From: Gammaproteobacteria bacterium
Lineage (GTDB): Bacteria > Pseudomonadota > Gammaproteobacteria > Pseudomonadales > Cellvibrionaceae
DNA length: 64,000 nt
Assembly: GCA_004173475.1 (NCBI GenBank)
Contig: SEBU01000001.1
Span: 1,364,001-1,428,000, forward strand
Direction: 5' to 3'
The translations under genes were made by a program, and so were the position numbers. Each line of letters begins with the position of its first letter. Position 1 is the first letter of the stretch. Below, piece after piece: positions 17,610 to 26,224 of the stretch. Below the pieces are notes generated by a model. The model ran no database searches. It was not told the DNA's origin and saw only the letters and a program-made list of their open reading frames with translations.

Positions 17610-18434
17610 TTATTTTGTTGGGCTCATCCATTTCAACGGCGGAAATTGTTTAACTAGAAATTTATTTTCCAAGTCACGCAAGCCTTCTTCCTGCTCTGAT
17701 TGCGCCTGCGAAGAAAGCGTAACCTCTAAACCGTCCAACACACGATTGCTAAGCTCGATAAAAGGCATTTGATCTATCCATTCATCTATAGTGGGTTTTG
17801 GAATTTTATTCGTAAACACATTAATCCTGCTCATCACACAATATGTAATCAATAAATGTTTTCTACTTAGGGGAAAAATTAAAAAAGAAACCATTCCATC
17901 ATCATAAACATTTTTGTTGACCACGGCATCGAAGCGCGCTGCGAGACAAGGCATATTGGGCTGTTGCCGCCAGTTCTGAGGCACAAGCCAGGACTGCTGA
18001 TCCCCACTCAATGAAAAATCATTACCAAATTTCAACGTTAAATAATTAGTTATCCCCGCTTCTAATACTCTGGGATTAAAAAAATTCAGTTCGCTCGTCG
18101 GTTGTTTAGGTACAAAGATTCCCGCGTACATATCCACCGAACCTAAATGCCCGGTAAACCAGGGGCCGTAAAAATCCCAACTACGACGAATCAATTCCTG
18201 TGAACGCCATTTATCGCCTCCAATACCAACAATATCCGTCTGTAATTGTGAGAGGTCATATTCATTGTGAGGATCAACGGTACAACTGCTGGATTGCGTA
18301 TTATTTTGCGGAACGCGAAAAATAATTTGCGTTCCACTAAGATCAACAATCTTTTTTTCAGCTGAACTAAAATCCGGTCCCTTCGGTCGTAAAAAACCTG
18401 TTTGGGTACGGATGCGCTTTGGCCAATAAAACAT
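17610..18434 (-). CDS. Hypothetical protein, 274 residues
   Basis: I do not recognise this protein. It has no signal peptide, no membrane segment and no clear motif. It is rich in aromatic residues (RRSWDFYGPWFTGHLGSVDMYAG; PFIELSNRVLDGLEVTL) and ends basic. AAGG lies a few bases before the ATG. It is convergent with the preceding binding-protein-like gene (14-base gap) and is followed upstream by about 570 bases without a gene, so it is probably a single-gene transcript. The uninterrupted reading frame with ordinary amino-acid composition supports a real gene; function unknown. Confidence 0.6.
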   Translation of the reverse strand: MFYWPKRIRTQTGFLRPKGPDFSSAEKKIVDLSGTQIIFRVPQNNTQSSSCTVDPHNEYDLSQLQTDIVGIGGDKWRSQELIRRSWDFYGPWFTGHLGSVDMYAGIFVPKQPTSELNFFNPRVLEAGITNYLTLKFGNDFSLSGDQQSWLVPQNWRQQPNMPCLAARFDAVVNKNVYDDGMVSFLIFPLSRKHLLITYCVMSRINVFTNKIPKPTIDEWIDQMPFIELSNRVLDGLEVTLSSQAQSEQEEGLRDLENKFLVKQFPPLKWMSPTK

Positions 18435-19008
18435 TTATGTCGCCTTTGAAGTCGAGCGTTGAAAAACAGAGATTACCGGAAGGTTTGTTTTTTAAAAGCG
18501 AAATTTGTGGCAATTGAACACAGTGAGAATCAATTCAATTCTAATAGCGTTCGTGGTACTCGTAAAAACTCCGGTGAAGATTTACCTTTGTTGATCGAAT
18601 GGGATCACGTGTGATGTAAACATTTGCAGCATAAGTAGAAAACATTTATTAGAACACTGCGATCAAAATGCACACCCATAATACATCTAAGCTTTTTGTT
18701 TAAATGTTTACTAACGAACGCTGTAAAGATAGAAAAAGAATTAGCCTCGATTTACTTACTATTTTCAATTTGGGATAAAACTTCAGGCTTAGATTCTTTT
18801 TATAAGAAAGGTTCGATGTGATTGCTGAGCGCAACCACATTAGGAATTGTCAAAAGAGAAAGCAGAAAGGCGGGAATAACAAATTTTACAATCAATAATA
18901 GCAAACACAATTATCGCATGGACATTCAGCTTTCTATTCAAATCTAACGGTGATCAAATTGCTGAGCCATAAAAATTGAACTAAAAATTTGAATACTACT
19001 GCTAAACG
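18435..19008. other. AT-rich intergenic region without a recognisable gene
   Basis: About 570 bases between the hypothetical gene and the 3' end of uvrD. It is richer in A/T than both flanks, with no ORF of note, no tRNA-like cloverleaf that I can see and no obvious terminator with a T-run. Small inverted arms are present (ATCAC-GT-GTGAT; TTCTT-N5-AAGAA). It may contain the promoter of the hypothetical gene. Confidence 0.6.
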
Positions 19009-21243
19009 TTAAAGCGCTTCCAATTTTGCATACTGCATCACTAAACGTTTGCTACCGGCTTCACTAAAGTTTACCTGGATCACCGCGTTATCACCCGAAC
19101 CCTCAAAGTGCAAGATTACACCCTCACCAAAAATAGCATGTTTAACACGCTGACCAAGACGAAAGCCTGTGCCTTCACCGTTGTCGTACATGGGTTGGCG
19201 AGAAGATGGTTGAGTGTGAGCGCGATTAAATGACACTGGTCTTGTTACAGCGGCTTTTAGCCGCACCTCTTGTATGGATTCAGCAGGAATTTCTCTCACG
19301 AAGCGCGAGACACTGTTAAATGTCTCCGAGCCATAAAGTCGTCGAGTTTCCGCGTAGGAAATAAATAATTTTTGCATGGCGCGGGTAATACCCACGTAGC
19401 ACAAGCGACGCTCTTCTTCCAAACGATCAGGGTCGTCCGCCGACATTTTATGCGGGAACATACCTTCTTCAACGCCGGCCAAAAACACCAGCGGAAATTC
19501 TAACCCCTTGGCAGAATGAAGCGTCATTAATTGTACCGCATCTTCAAACTCGTCTGCTTGGGTTTCTCCTGCATCCAACGCCGCCGTGTCTAAAAATTGT
19601 TGCAGCACGCTTAAGTCTTCATTTTCTTCGTCAGCATCGAATGCGCGGCAAGCGGTAATGAGTTCCTGCAGGTTCTCGCCACGCGCCTGACCTTTTTCAC
19701 CTTTTTCGTTTTGGTGAAACTCCAGTAGGCCAGTGTTCTCCAAAACCAGCTGCGCGATTTGGTCAAGCCCTGGCGTGTCACCATGAATATCTATTTCACA
19801 TGCGTCCTGCGCGAGCTTGGTAACAATATTTAAAAAACTTTGCACCGCATTGCCGGCACGCGCAGTGAAGATGCGCTTTTCTACCATTTGCTCCGCGGCC
19901 TGCCAAAGCGAGCAACCCTGCTCGCGCGCATACTCACGGATATCATCTACGGTTTTTCCGCCAATGCCACGTGTGGGCGTATTAATAACACGTTCGAAAC
20001 CTGCATCGTCGTGGCGATTACTGATCAATCTCATGTACGCGATGGCATTTTTAATTTCAAGTCGATCATAGAAACGTTGGCCGCCGTAAATTCGGTAGGC
20101 AATTCCCTCGCGCAACAAGGCTTCTTCAAGCACCCGCGATTGCGCGTTTGAGCGATACAAAATTGCACAGGAATCGTTGCGATTACCTTTGCGAACCCAA
20201 TCCTGAATTCGTTCAACAATAAAACGCGCTTCGTCTTGTTCGTTGTAGGCAGCATAAAGGGAAATAGGCTCACCTTTATCACCCTCGGTCCACAAATTTT
20301 TTCCTAACCGCCCGGAATTATTAACAATCACGCCATTGGCCGCCGTTAAAATATGGCCGGTTGATCGATAATTTTGTTCAAGTCGAATGGTTTGGGTATG
20401 ACTAAAATCTTGCGTGAATCGTTGAATGTTTTCGATTTTCGCGCCGCGCCAACCATAAATAGATTGATCGTCATCACCCACCGCCGTTACGCAAGATTCT
20501 TTTCCTGCGAGCATACGCAGCCAGGCATATTGCACGCTGTTGGTATCCTGGAATTCATCCACCAAAATAAAGGGAAAACGATTGCGATAGTGTTCAAGTA
20601 TGTGCGGCTTGTTCAACCAAAGTTCGTGAGCGCGCAATAAAATTTCTGCAAAATCTACCATGCCACCACGCTGACAATCTGCTTCATAGGCGCGATAAAC
20701 TTGCAGCATTGTTTTTATAAAAGGGTCGCCGGTTTCCTGAATATGTTGAGGCCGCAAGCCTTCATCTTTTTGCCCGTTGATATACCACTGCGCCTGTTTG
20801 AACGGCCACTTTTCATCGCTCAAATTTAAATTGGCATACACACGTTTGATTAAACGCAGCTGATCATCGCTATCCAAAATTTGAAAATTCTGCGGCAGGT
20901 TTGCATCCTGCCAGTGAGCTTTTAATAACCGATGTGCAATCCCATGGAACGTACCTACCCACATGCTGCGAGTGTTAACCGGCTGTCTCGCAATTAATGA
21001 AGAATCGGCAAATAATTCGTCCAATCGAGAACGCATTTCTCGCGCTGCTTTATTAGTAAATGTCACCGCCATGATTGAATAAGGCGACAATTGCTCAACC
21101 TGGATAAGCCACGCAATGCGATGTACCAACACACGTGTTTTGCCGCTGCCTGCACCAGCGAGAATCAATTGATTACAGGCGGGGGCTGACACGGCTTCGC
21201 GTTGAGCCTCGTTCAGGCCGCTGAGCAAATGTGAAAGTTCCAT
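19009..21243 (-). CDS. uvrD: DNA helicase II UvrD
   Basis: Superfamily 1A 3'-5' helicase acting in nucleotide-excision and mismatch repair. At 744 residues it is close to the usual 720-730. Motifs in order: Q motif LNEAQREAV, Walker A LAGAGSGKTRVL, Ia AVTFTNKAAREM, II DEFQDTNSVQY, III VGDDDQSIYGWRGA, IV LEQNYRST, V TLHSAKGLEFP and VI YVGITRAMQKL. The C-terminal Tudor-like piece (GFRLGQRVKHAIFGEGVILHFEG) separates it from Rep, which is also in this window at 38-40 kb. The ATG at 21243 lies 38 bases from a LexA-type box, in keeping with SOS control of uvrD in E. coli. Confidence 0.96.
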   Translation of the reverse strand: MELSHLLSGLNEAQREAVSAPACNQLILAGAGSGKTRVLVHRIAWLIQVEQLSPYSIMAVTFTNKAAREMRSRLDELFADSSLIARQPVNTRSMWVGTFHGIAHRLLKAHWQDANLPQNFQILDSDDQLRLIKRVYANLNLSDEKWPFKQAQWYINGQKDEGLRPQHIQETGDPFIKTMLQVYRAYEADCQRGGMVDFAEILLRAHELWLNKPHILEHYRNRFPFILVDEFQDTNSVQYAWLRMLAGKESCVTAVGDDDQSIYGWRGAKIENIQRFTQDFSHTQTIRLEQNYRSTGHILTAANGVIVNNSGRLGKNLWTEGDKGEPISLYAAYNEQDEARFIVERIQDWVRKGNRNDSCAILYRSNAQSRVLEEALLREGIAYRIYGGQRFYDRLEIKNAIAYMRLISNRHDDAGFERVINTPTRGIGGKTVDDIREYAREQGCSLWQAAEQMVEKRIFTARAGNAVQSFLNIVTKLAQDACEIDIHGDTPGLDQIAQLVLENTGLLEFHQNEKGEKGQARGENLQELITACRAFDADEENEDLSVLQQFLDTAALDAGETQADEFEDAVQLMTLHSAKGLEFPLVFLAGVEEGMFPHKMSADDPDRLEEERRLCYVGITRAMQKLFISYAETRRLYGSETFNSVSRFVREIPAESIQEVRLKAAVTRPVSFNRAHTQPSSRQPMYDNGEGTGFRLGQRVKHAIFGEGVILHFEGSGDNAVIQVNFSEAGSKRLVMQYAKLEAL

Positions 21244-21274
21244 GGGCGTTTACACTAATTAAGCGAGAGTTGGA

Positions 21275-21280
21275 ATTCTA
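21275..21280 (-). promoter_or_regulatory. Putative -10 element of uvrD
   Basis: Reads TAGAAT on the minus strand, 32 bases before the uvrD ATG. The -35 region (TGGCAA, 17 bases upstream) is weak. The LexA-like box occupies the spacer between the two elements, an ideal place for repression. Confidence 0.45.
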
Positions 21281-21296
21281 CTGGCTAGATGTACAG
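21281..21296. promoter_or_regulatory. LexA-type SOS box upstream of uvrD
   Basis: CTG-N10-CAG (CTGGCTAGATGTACAG), flanked by TA on one side, matches the gammaproteobacterial LexA operator pattern CTG-N10-CAG. It lies 38 bases upstream of uvrD, a classical SOS gene, and overlaps the predicted promoter spacer. Confidence 0.65.
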
Positions 21297-21315
21297 ATTG
21301 CCATTATTTTTACGA

Positions 21316-21696
21316 CTAACGGTGGATGAAGATTTTGGCGTCACGAAGAATTTTGTCAGCACACTCAAATATTTGTTCTTCCCAGCAACTTCCGGTGCTC
21401 ACGCCGACAAGCTTTTGTTGAGTATTAAAATTTACTTTATATGACACCTGGTTGTGATTCGCTATTTTTTTCAATTTAACATCCTCTACCATCAGTAACT
21501 GCATTTCACTTCGCTTATCAGAACTCATCGCAAATTCACGAGAATGGGATATTTGCGTTCGTAACTCCCGCTCAAGAGATTTGGTTAGTTCATCGCTTCC
21601 TACGTAAATGATATCGATGGTGATAACCTTCGGTAAAGAAAAGGCGGTAGGCGAAAAGTAAATGCAAAGCAAAAAAATCAAATTTTTAATTTTCAT
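21316..21696 (-). CDS. Small secreted hypothetical protein
   Basis: A 126-residue protein with a clear signal peptide (MKIKNLIFLLCIYFSPTAFS, cleavage probably after AFS), hence periplasmic. The mature part has alternating beta-strand-like stretches and two Cys near the C-terminus (GSCWEEQIFECADKI), which could form a disulfide. No family recognised. It lies upstream of uvrD on the same strand with 72 bases between, but the LexA-like box and putative promoter in that gap argue for separate transcription. A longer hydrophobic run is absent from the mature region. Confidence 0.6.
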   Translation of the reverse strand: MKIKNLIFLLCIYFSPTAFSLPKVITIDIIYVGSDELTKSLERELRTQISHSREFAMSSDKRSEMQLLMVEDVKLKKIANHNQVSYKVNFNTQQKLVGVSTGSCWEEQIFECADKILRDAKIFIHR

Positions 21697-21861
21697 TTTC
21701 GCACCGGATTTTTTGAATACTAGAATACGCTTCTTGTATTTTTGCTTGTTCGTTCAGAATAGATGTCGAGATGAAGAATCTTTAAACGAACTATGGCTGC
21801 GAGAGGGAATCGTCACATCTTAATGATACGACGACCTATCTCATAACTAATTGTTACTGAC

Positions 21862-23109
21862 TCAGGCTTGATAAATCTTTGCCGGCTGCGGTAAATCTGG
21901 CAAAGTTGCAACGGATAATTGCAACGCGGCTTGATAAACTTCTAAACTTTTTTGAGTTTCACCCAAATTATTCAATATGCGCGCAAGCTCAGCATAGGTC
22001 TCAACATTTTTTTGCACCGCCAAACTGCGCTGAAAATAATCGCGTGCAACGCCCCATAAATGATTACGTAAATGTAAACGACCCAGCGCACGCAATAACG
22101 CCGCACTTTGCGGATAATATTTTAACCAGGTTTCTGCATTGCGTATCACTTCGGCAATATCACTGATTCGCAATACTCCGTACAGATCAACTAAACTTTC
22201 ATCCCAACTTTTACTTAAGGTTTTACGTAGCAAAACCTCAGCTTCCTGATCTTGCAAATGATCTATTAATATTTTTGCGTAGGCGGCAACTATACGTGGA
22301 ACTCGTTGTTGATATGGCGGCACTTTGCCCCACGCTTTTCGCAAAATAGCCAACCGATCCGCCACAGACGCATGTTGTGCAGTTGTGCTCGCGAGATTTA
22401 ATTGGCCCAACACTACCAGCGTTTCAATCTCTATAGTTTCGGCAACTGAACACACTTTGTATTTTTTAACGAGCGGAAATATGTCACCAAGGCCTAACCA
22501 ATCCTGGCGCAATTCATATAATTGGCGAAGGCTATTGATGACAATCGTGTTCTTCGGTGCTTTTTGTTGTAAGGCCAACAAAATTAGTTTGGCTTGCTCA
22601 AAGCGACCGTTATTCATTTCCATTTTTGCCTGCGCGACACCAATTGGCACGGTGAAGGTAGGATATTTTTTTTGCGCATCATTAAGAATTTTTATGGCAT
22701 CTTCCTGGTCACCCAATTCGTAACTCGCACGCGCCGCCGCCAAATAATTCACCAGTGGTGATTCAACTTTGGTGGCCGTACGCAGTAATTTTTTGCGCGC
22801 TTGAAGCCAATCTCCTGATAAAAAATCAACTAGACCATTAGCCGCCCGCTTGCTCGCACGCTCAGTAGTTCCGAAAACAAAAAAATCTGTGAGACGTTGC
22901 GCAATAGACCAGCTCACCAATAAAAATCGTGTCGTCAGCCACCAAAGCACAACCAACACAAGCACAATAAAGCAGGCAAACCACAAACTGGTTTCAACCG
23001 TTTTTTGTCCAAGGATAAACAGCACGTATCCAGCATCAGGCAATACAAAGCCAAAACCCCAAAGCGCTAATAAAATTATCGCGATAGTGAGGGCAATCAA
23101 TTTTTTCAT
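21862..23109 (-). CDS. hemY: HemY-type TPR membrane protein
   Basis: Inner-membrane protein of the gammaproteobacterial HemY family, always found with haem-synthesis genes but distinct from the protoporphyrinogen oxidase also called HemY; its exact role is unsettled. Two hydrophobic segments (about residues 5-25 and 38-62) anchor the protein, followed by the DUF-type HemY_N stretch (RASKRAANGLVDFLSGDWLQARKKLLR) and TPR repeats up to the end (ALLRALGRLHLRNHLWGVARDYFQRSL; LNNLGETQKSLEVYQAAL). The length, 415 residues, is usual. Its ATG overlaps the hemX stop by one base (TAATG), so translation is coupled. Last gene of the hemC-D-X-Y operon. Confidence 0.9.
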   Translation of the reverse strand: MKKLIALTIAIILLALWGFGFVLPDAGYVLFILGQKTVETSLWFACFIVLVLVVLWWLTTRFLLVSWSIAQRLTDFFVFGTTERASKRAANGLVDFLSGDWLQARKKLLRTATKVESPLVNYLAAARASYELGDQEDAIKILNDAQKKYPTFTVPIGVAQAKMEMNNGRFEQAKLILLALQQKAPKNTIVINSLRQLYELRQDWLGLGDIFPLVKKYKVCSVAETIEIETLVVLGQLNLASTTAQHASVADRLAILRKAWGKVPPYQQRVPRIVAAYAKILIDHLQDQEAEVLLRKTLSKSWDESLVDLYGVLRISDIAEVIRNAETWLKYYPQSAALLRALGRLHLRNHLWGVARDYFQRSLAVQKNVETYAELARILNNLGETQKSLEVYQAALQLSVATLPDLPQPAKIYQA

Positions 23110-24197
23110 TAATTGCCTCCGTGACGACTAAAAGCAAGGCGATCTTTTTGACGAAGATATTCTTTTACCAAGGCTGCGGAACCGGTGAAATCAGGAAGGG
23201 GTTGTTGCACATTATTCTTTTTCAATTGATCCAGATCATTGAGCACAATTTGCGCTTGATCATTAAGCGGATAGTAATCGCGAATCCAATTTTGCGCCTT
23301 ATCAAGGCTCGCTTGATATACGTGTTGTTCTTCACGCAGCAACCCTATTTGAGCCTGCTCCAACATTAATCTCAAGTTTTGTTTTAAATACATCTGATCT
23401 TCCGGTGGCAAGATTGCATCCACACGGCGGCCTTGATCACGCACTCTTACGTACATACTTAACTTGTGCCAAGCTCGCTTACCTACATTTTTTACACTTT
23501 GCCATAAAGTGGTCGATGGCAACTCTTCACCTTCATTCAACGCGGCGATTGTCTCCTCATCCTCTTCGAACAAGGGCTCAATAAGCGGCAGATTTTCTAT
23601 TTGTTGAGTTATCGCAAGCAATTGTAAATAAATACCTTCCCGATCAATTTTTTGCGCTAATTTTAATGCTTCAATTTCTTCTGATAATTTTTTTCGCGCG
23701 GGAAATAAATCCGCATTTTGCAATTCGGCCAACACACTATTTGCAGATTGGGCAAGCGCGAGAGAATTTACCGCTTCATGCTCCATTAGAATGCGTTGAT
23801 TCGCCATACGCAATAAATAATCAACTTCTGCTAACTTCCAGTCATCTTTATTTAGGTTAGTTAATGCCAAAACCTTCGACGTGGTGCTGTCTAAACGTTG
23901 CGTTAGCTCAGTGACATCGCCTTGAACCTGCTTGCCTTGGTTGGCGAGGTCTTCAGCAACTTTTGCTTCAAGCGCTTTCTGTTTAACATCATTCGCAGCA
24001 GTTTGAGATGCGAGAATATTGTGAAGATTATTTATAGCTTGATATTGATACCACAAAAAAGCAGAAACGCCTGCAACCAACAAAAAGAGTGTCAAAGCCA
24101 CCCAAAAACCTAGGTTAGACTTTTTAACAACTGGACTGGTTTTTACATTTGCAACGTGCACGTTGTCAGCTTGCACCGGGGTATTAAGATCACTCAC
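23109..24197 (-). CDS. hemX: HemX family membrane protein
   Basis: Member of the HemX family (annotated in older databases as uroporphyrinogen-III C-methyltransferase, although catalytic motifs of that enzyme are absent). A short cytoplasmic N-terminus with a single membrane helix (about residues 29-50, FWVALTLFLLVAGVSAFLWY) is followed by a long, mostly helical periplasmic coiled-coil-like region. Typical family segments are KLAEVDYLLRMANQRILMEHE and DQMYLKQNLRLMLEQAQIGLLREEQHVYQASL. The gene begins with GTG four bases after the hemD stop and overlaps hemY by one base. Confidence 0.9.
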   Translation of the reverse strand: MSDLNTPVQADNVHVANVKTSPVVKKSNLGFWVALTLFLLVAGVSAFLWYQYQAINNLHNILASQTAANDVKQKALEAKVAEDLANQGKQVQGDVTELTQRLDSTTSKVLALTNLNKDDWKLAEVDYLLRMANQRILMEHEAVNSLALAQSANSVLAELQNADLFPARKKLSEEIEALKLAQKIDREGIYLQLLAITQQIENLPLIEPLFEEDEETIAALNEGEELPSTTLWQSVKNVGKRAWHKLSMYVRVRDQGRRVDAILPPEDQMYLKQNLRLMLEQAQIGLLREEQHVYQASLDKAQNWIRDYYPLNDQAQIVLNDLDQLKKNNVQQPLPDFTGSAALVKEYLRQKDRLAFSRHGGN

Positions 24198-24201
24198 AGT
24201 T

Positions 24202-25077
24202 TCACACCTTTTTAACTTGCGCTTTAAACGATAAAAGCGCGCGCTTCACGTCAATTAATCCTTGCAACATACTCGCTTCAGTTGCATTTTGTGCGCCATA
24301 TACATGGATTAGACCAGCAGCTTTTGCCAATTCAACAATACGCTGGCTCGGCACCAGCAACCAAATACGTTCGATTACAGCGCGCTCAAACACAGCTTTT
24401 TCATTCATTATTTTTATCAAATTTTCCAGCGCTTCGCCGCTGTGTACCACCACTACTAACTCCTGCGTAGCTGTTAAATCCTGTGTAGCTTTTAATTCTT
24501 GAGCATCATCGTCCTTTAGCAACTTAGCAAATTCAGATTGAGATGCTTCAGGCAACAGACGCTCGTAAAGCTCACAATATGTCACCAGTGCGCCACGAGT
24601 GGCCAGAACTTCGCCTATATGCGGCCGACCACCAACGCCACGAAAAATCACTATTTTTTTTCCTGCTACCGACTGCAGCCCTGGAGCTTGCAATAGCGTT
24701 TCACTGGTCATGGCTCCTACCTGGCTTTGTGCTAAATCGGTAACGGGTGCTCCACGATTTTGCAAAAGCTTCGCTGTGGTTTCACCTACAGCGAAAAATT
24801 CAATTCCGATTGGTAGTTGCGGCCAATAATTCTCAATCCATTCAAAACCTAATTCAACAGCATTTTGACTGACGAAAATTGCCTTATCGTAGAGATCCAA
24901 ATCCAAAATACAATTTTTAATGGCTTGTATCTGTACGTTGTCTAATACAGGAACAATTTCCAGCAAGGAGATAACCGTTGTAACTGCACCTAATTGATTG
25001 AGACGTTCAGCCCACGGAAGCGCTTGCGCGGTTGGGCGAGTGACGACTATATGTAAACCCGTTAAATCGTCTATCAA
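24202..25077 (-). CDS. hemD: Uroporphyrinogen-III synthase HemD
   Basis: Cyclises hydroxymethylbilane to uroporphyrinogen III with inversion of ring D, in the cytoplasm. The sequence of this enzyme is poorly conserved, but the opening LHIVVTRPTAQALPWAERL, AIFVSQNAV, FFAVGETTAKLL and the C-terminal-lobe IFRGVGGRPHIGEVLATRGA are characteristic. An insertion rich in repeated AT-Q-E-L segments (QELKATQDLTATQELVVVV) looks like a small tandem duplication and extends the protein to 291 residues, longer than the usual 240-260. The start is a TTG with no strong ribosome site, 15 bases after the hemC stop; low-efficiency coupling is likely. Confidence 0.9.
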   Translation of the reverse strand: MIDDLTGLHIVVTRPTAQALPWAERLNQLGAVTTVISLLEIVPVLDNVQIQAIKNCILDLDLYDKAIFVSQNAVELGFEWIENYWPQLPIGIEFFAVGETTAKLLQNRGAPVTDLAQSQVGAMTSETLLQAPGLQSVAGKKIVIFRGVGGRPHIGEVLATRGALVTYCELYERLLPEASQSEFAKLLKDDDAQELKATQDLTATQELVVVVHSGEALENLIKIMNEKAVFERAVIERIWLLVPSQRIVELAKAAGLIHVYGAQNATEASMLQGLIDVKRALLSFKAQVKKV

Positions 25078-25092
25078 AATAACAAACCCTGG

Positions 25093-26043
25093 TTAGTCCG
25101 GAGCACCTTCATAAACCTCGGCGAGAATTGCATCTGCTCCGGCAGCTAAAAGTTTTTCTGCAAGTGCAATTCCCATAGCTTCACCGTCATCGACTGCGCC
25201 ACGAATATCATCCCGTAACATACGTTGACCATCTGGAGAGCCAACCAAACCGCGCAACCATAAACCACCGTCAGTGTGGATAGCGTAGCAAGCAATCGGA
25301 ACCTGGCAACCGCCCTGTAACCGACGGTTCATAGCTCGTTCGGCAACAACTTGTTGAGCGCTTAACTTGTGATGCAATGGCGATAATAATTCCTGGGTCG
25401 CATCATCATCTACACGGCACTCAATACCCACGGCACCTTGTCCACCCGCCGGCAATGAAAATTCAACACTTATATAGGATCGAATACGTTCGCTTAGCTC
25501 CAGACGAATTAAACCTGCCGCTGCAAGAATGATGGCGTCGTATTCACCGTTATCGAGTTTCTGCAATCGCGTTTGTACATTGCCGCGTAAAAATTTTACA
25601 GTCAGGTCTGGCCGCGCCGCCAATAGCTGACATTGACGACGCAGACTCGAAGTACCCACAACACTTCCAGCAGGCAATTCATCGATGGTGTTAAAGCGAT
25701 TAGATACAAAAGCATCTCGCGCATCTTCGCGCGGGCAAATGACACTTAAGCCCAAGCCTTCCGGAAACTCCATAGGCACATCTTTCATGGAATGTACGGC
25801 GATATCCGCTTGATCTTCAAGCAAAGCTTGCTCCAATTCCTTAACGAATAAACCTTTGCCACCAACTTTGGCCAAAGGCACATCGAGTATCTTGTCGCCA
25901 CGGCTGGTTAAAGGCACCAATTCGATAACTAAATCAGGATGAAATTTAAGAAGCTCTGCTTTCACATATTCTGCTTGCCAAAGGGCCAACAGACTTTTAC
26001 GGGTAGCGATACGGAGCTTGCGGGCACTTGAAGACATAGACAT
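25093..26043 (-). CDS. hemC: Porphobilinogen deaminase (hydroxymethylbilane synthase) HemC
   Basis: Condenses four porphobilinogen units into hydroxymethylbilane. Signatures include [57 protein letters not shown] and the Cys that holds the dipyrromethane cofactor in [14 protein letters not shown]. About 316 residues from the ATG at 26043, a normal length; another ATG follows two codons later. The ORF track's start (26148) would run over a terminator of the upstream pot operon and add unrelated residues, so I reject it. First gene of the hemC-D-X-Y operon; an extended -10 is visible upstream. Confidence 0.95.
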   Translation of the reverse strand: MSMSSSARKLRIATRKSLLALWQAEYVKAELLKFHPDLVIELVPLTSRGDKILDVPLAKVGGKGLFVKELEQALLEDQADIAVHSMKDVPMEFPEGLGLSVICPREDARDAFVSNRFNTIDELPAGSVVGTSSLRRQCQLLAARPDLTVKFLRGNVQTRLQKLDNGEYDAIILAAAGLIRLELSERIRSYISVEFSLPAGGQGAVGIECRVDDDATQELLSPLHHKLSAQQVVAERAMNRRLQGGCQVPIACYAIHTDGGLWLRGLVGSPDGQRMLRDDIRGAVDDGEAMGIALAEKLLAAGADAILAEVYEGAPD

Positions 26044-26076
26044 CACACTTGCTGAAGCCGAACAGTTAAGGCGCGC

Positions 26077-26082
26077 ATCATA
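26077..26082 (-). promoter_or_regulatory. Putative extended -10 promoter of hemC operon
   Basis: On the minus strand TGGTATGAT gives an extended -10 (TGn plus TATGAT) 34 bases before the hemC ATG. No good -35 match is seen, as is usual for extended -10 promoters. Confidence 0.45.
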
Positions 26083-26152
26083 CCACTTGCAGCCATAATT
26101 TAATCTCGCCGACGTGGGTTTCAGGAAATCTATCGCAAGTTTCGGCAAATAA

Positions 26153-26181
26153 AAACGCCAGGGGCAAAACCACTGGCGTTT
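26153..26181 (-). terminator. Rho-independent terminator after potF
   Basis: AAACGCCAG and CTGGCGTTT form a perfect 9-base stem around an 11-base loop; on the minus strand it is followed by TTTTTATTTG. It ends the pot operon and separates it from hemC. Confidence 0.85.
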
Positions 26182-26224
26182 GAAAGATCGAACTCAGGAT
26201 AAATAGGATATTGAATTACATTAA

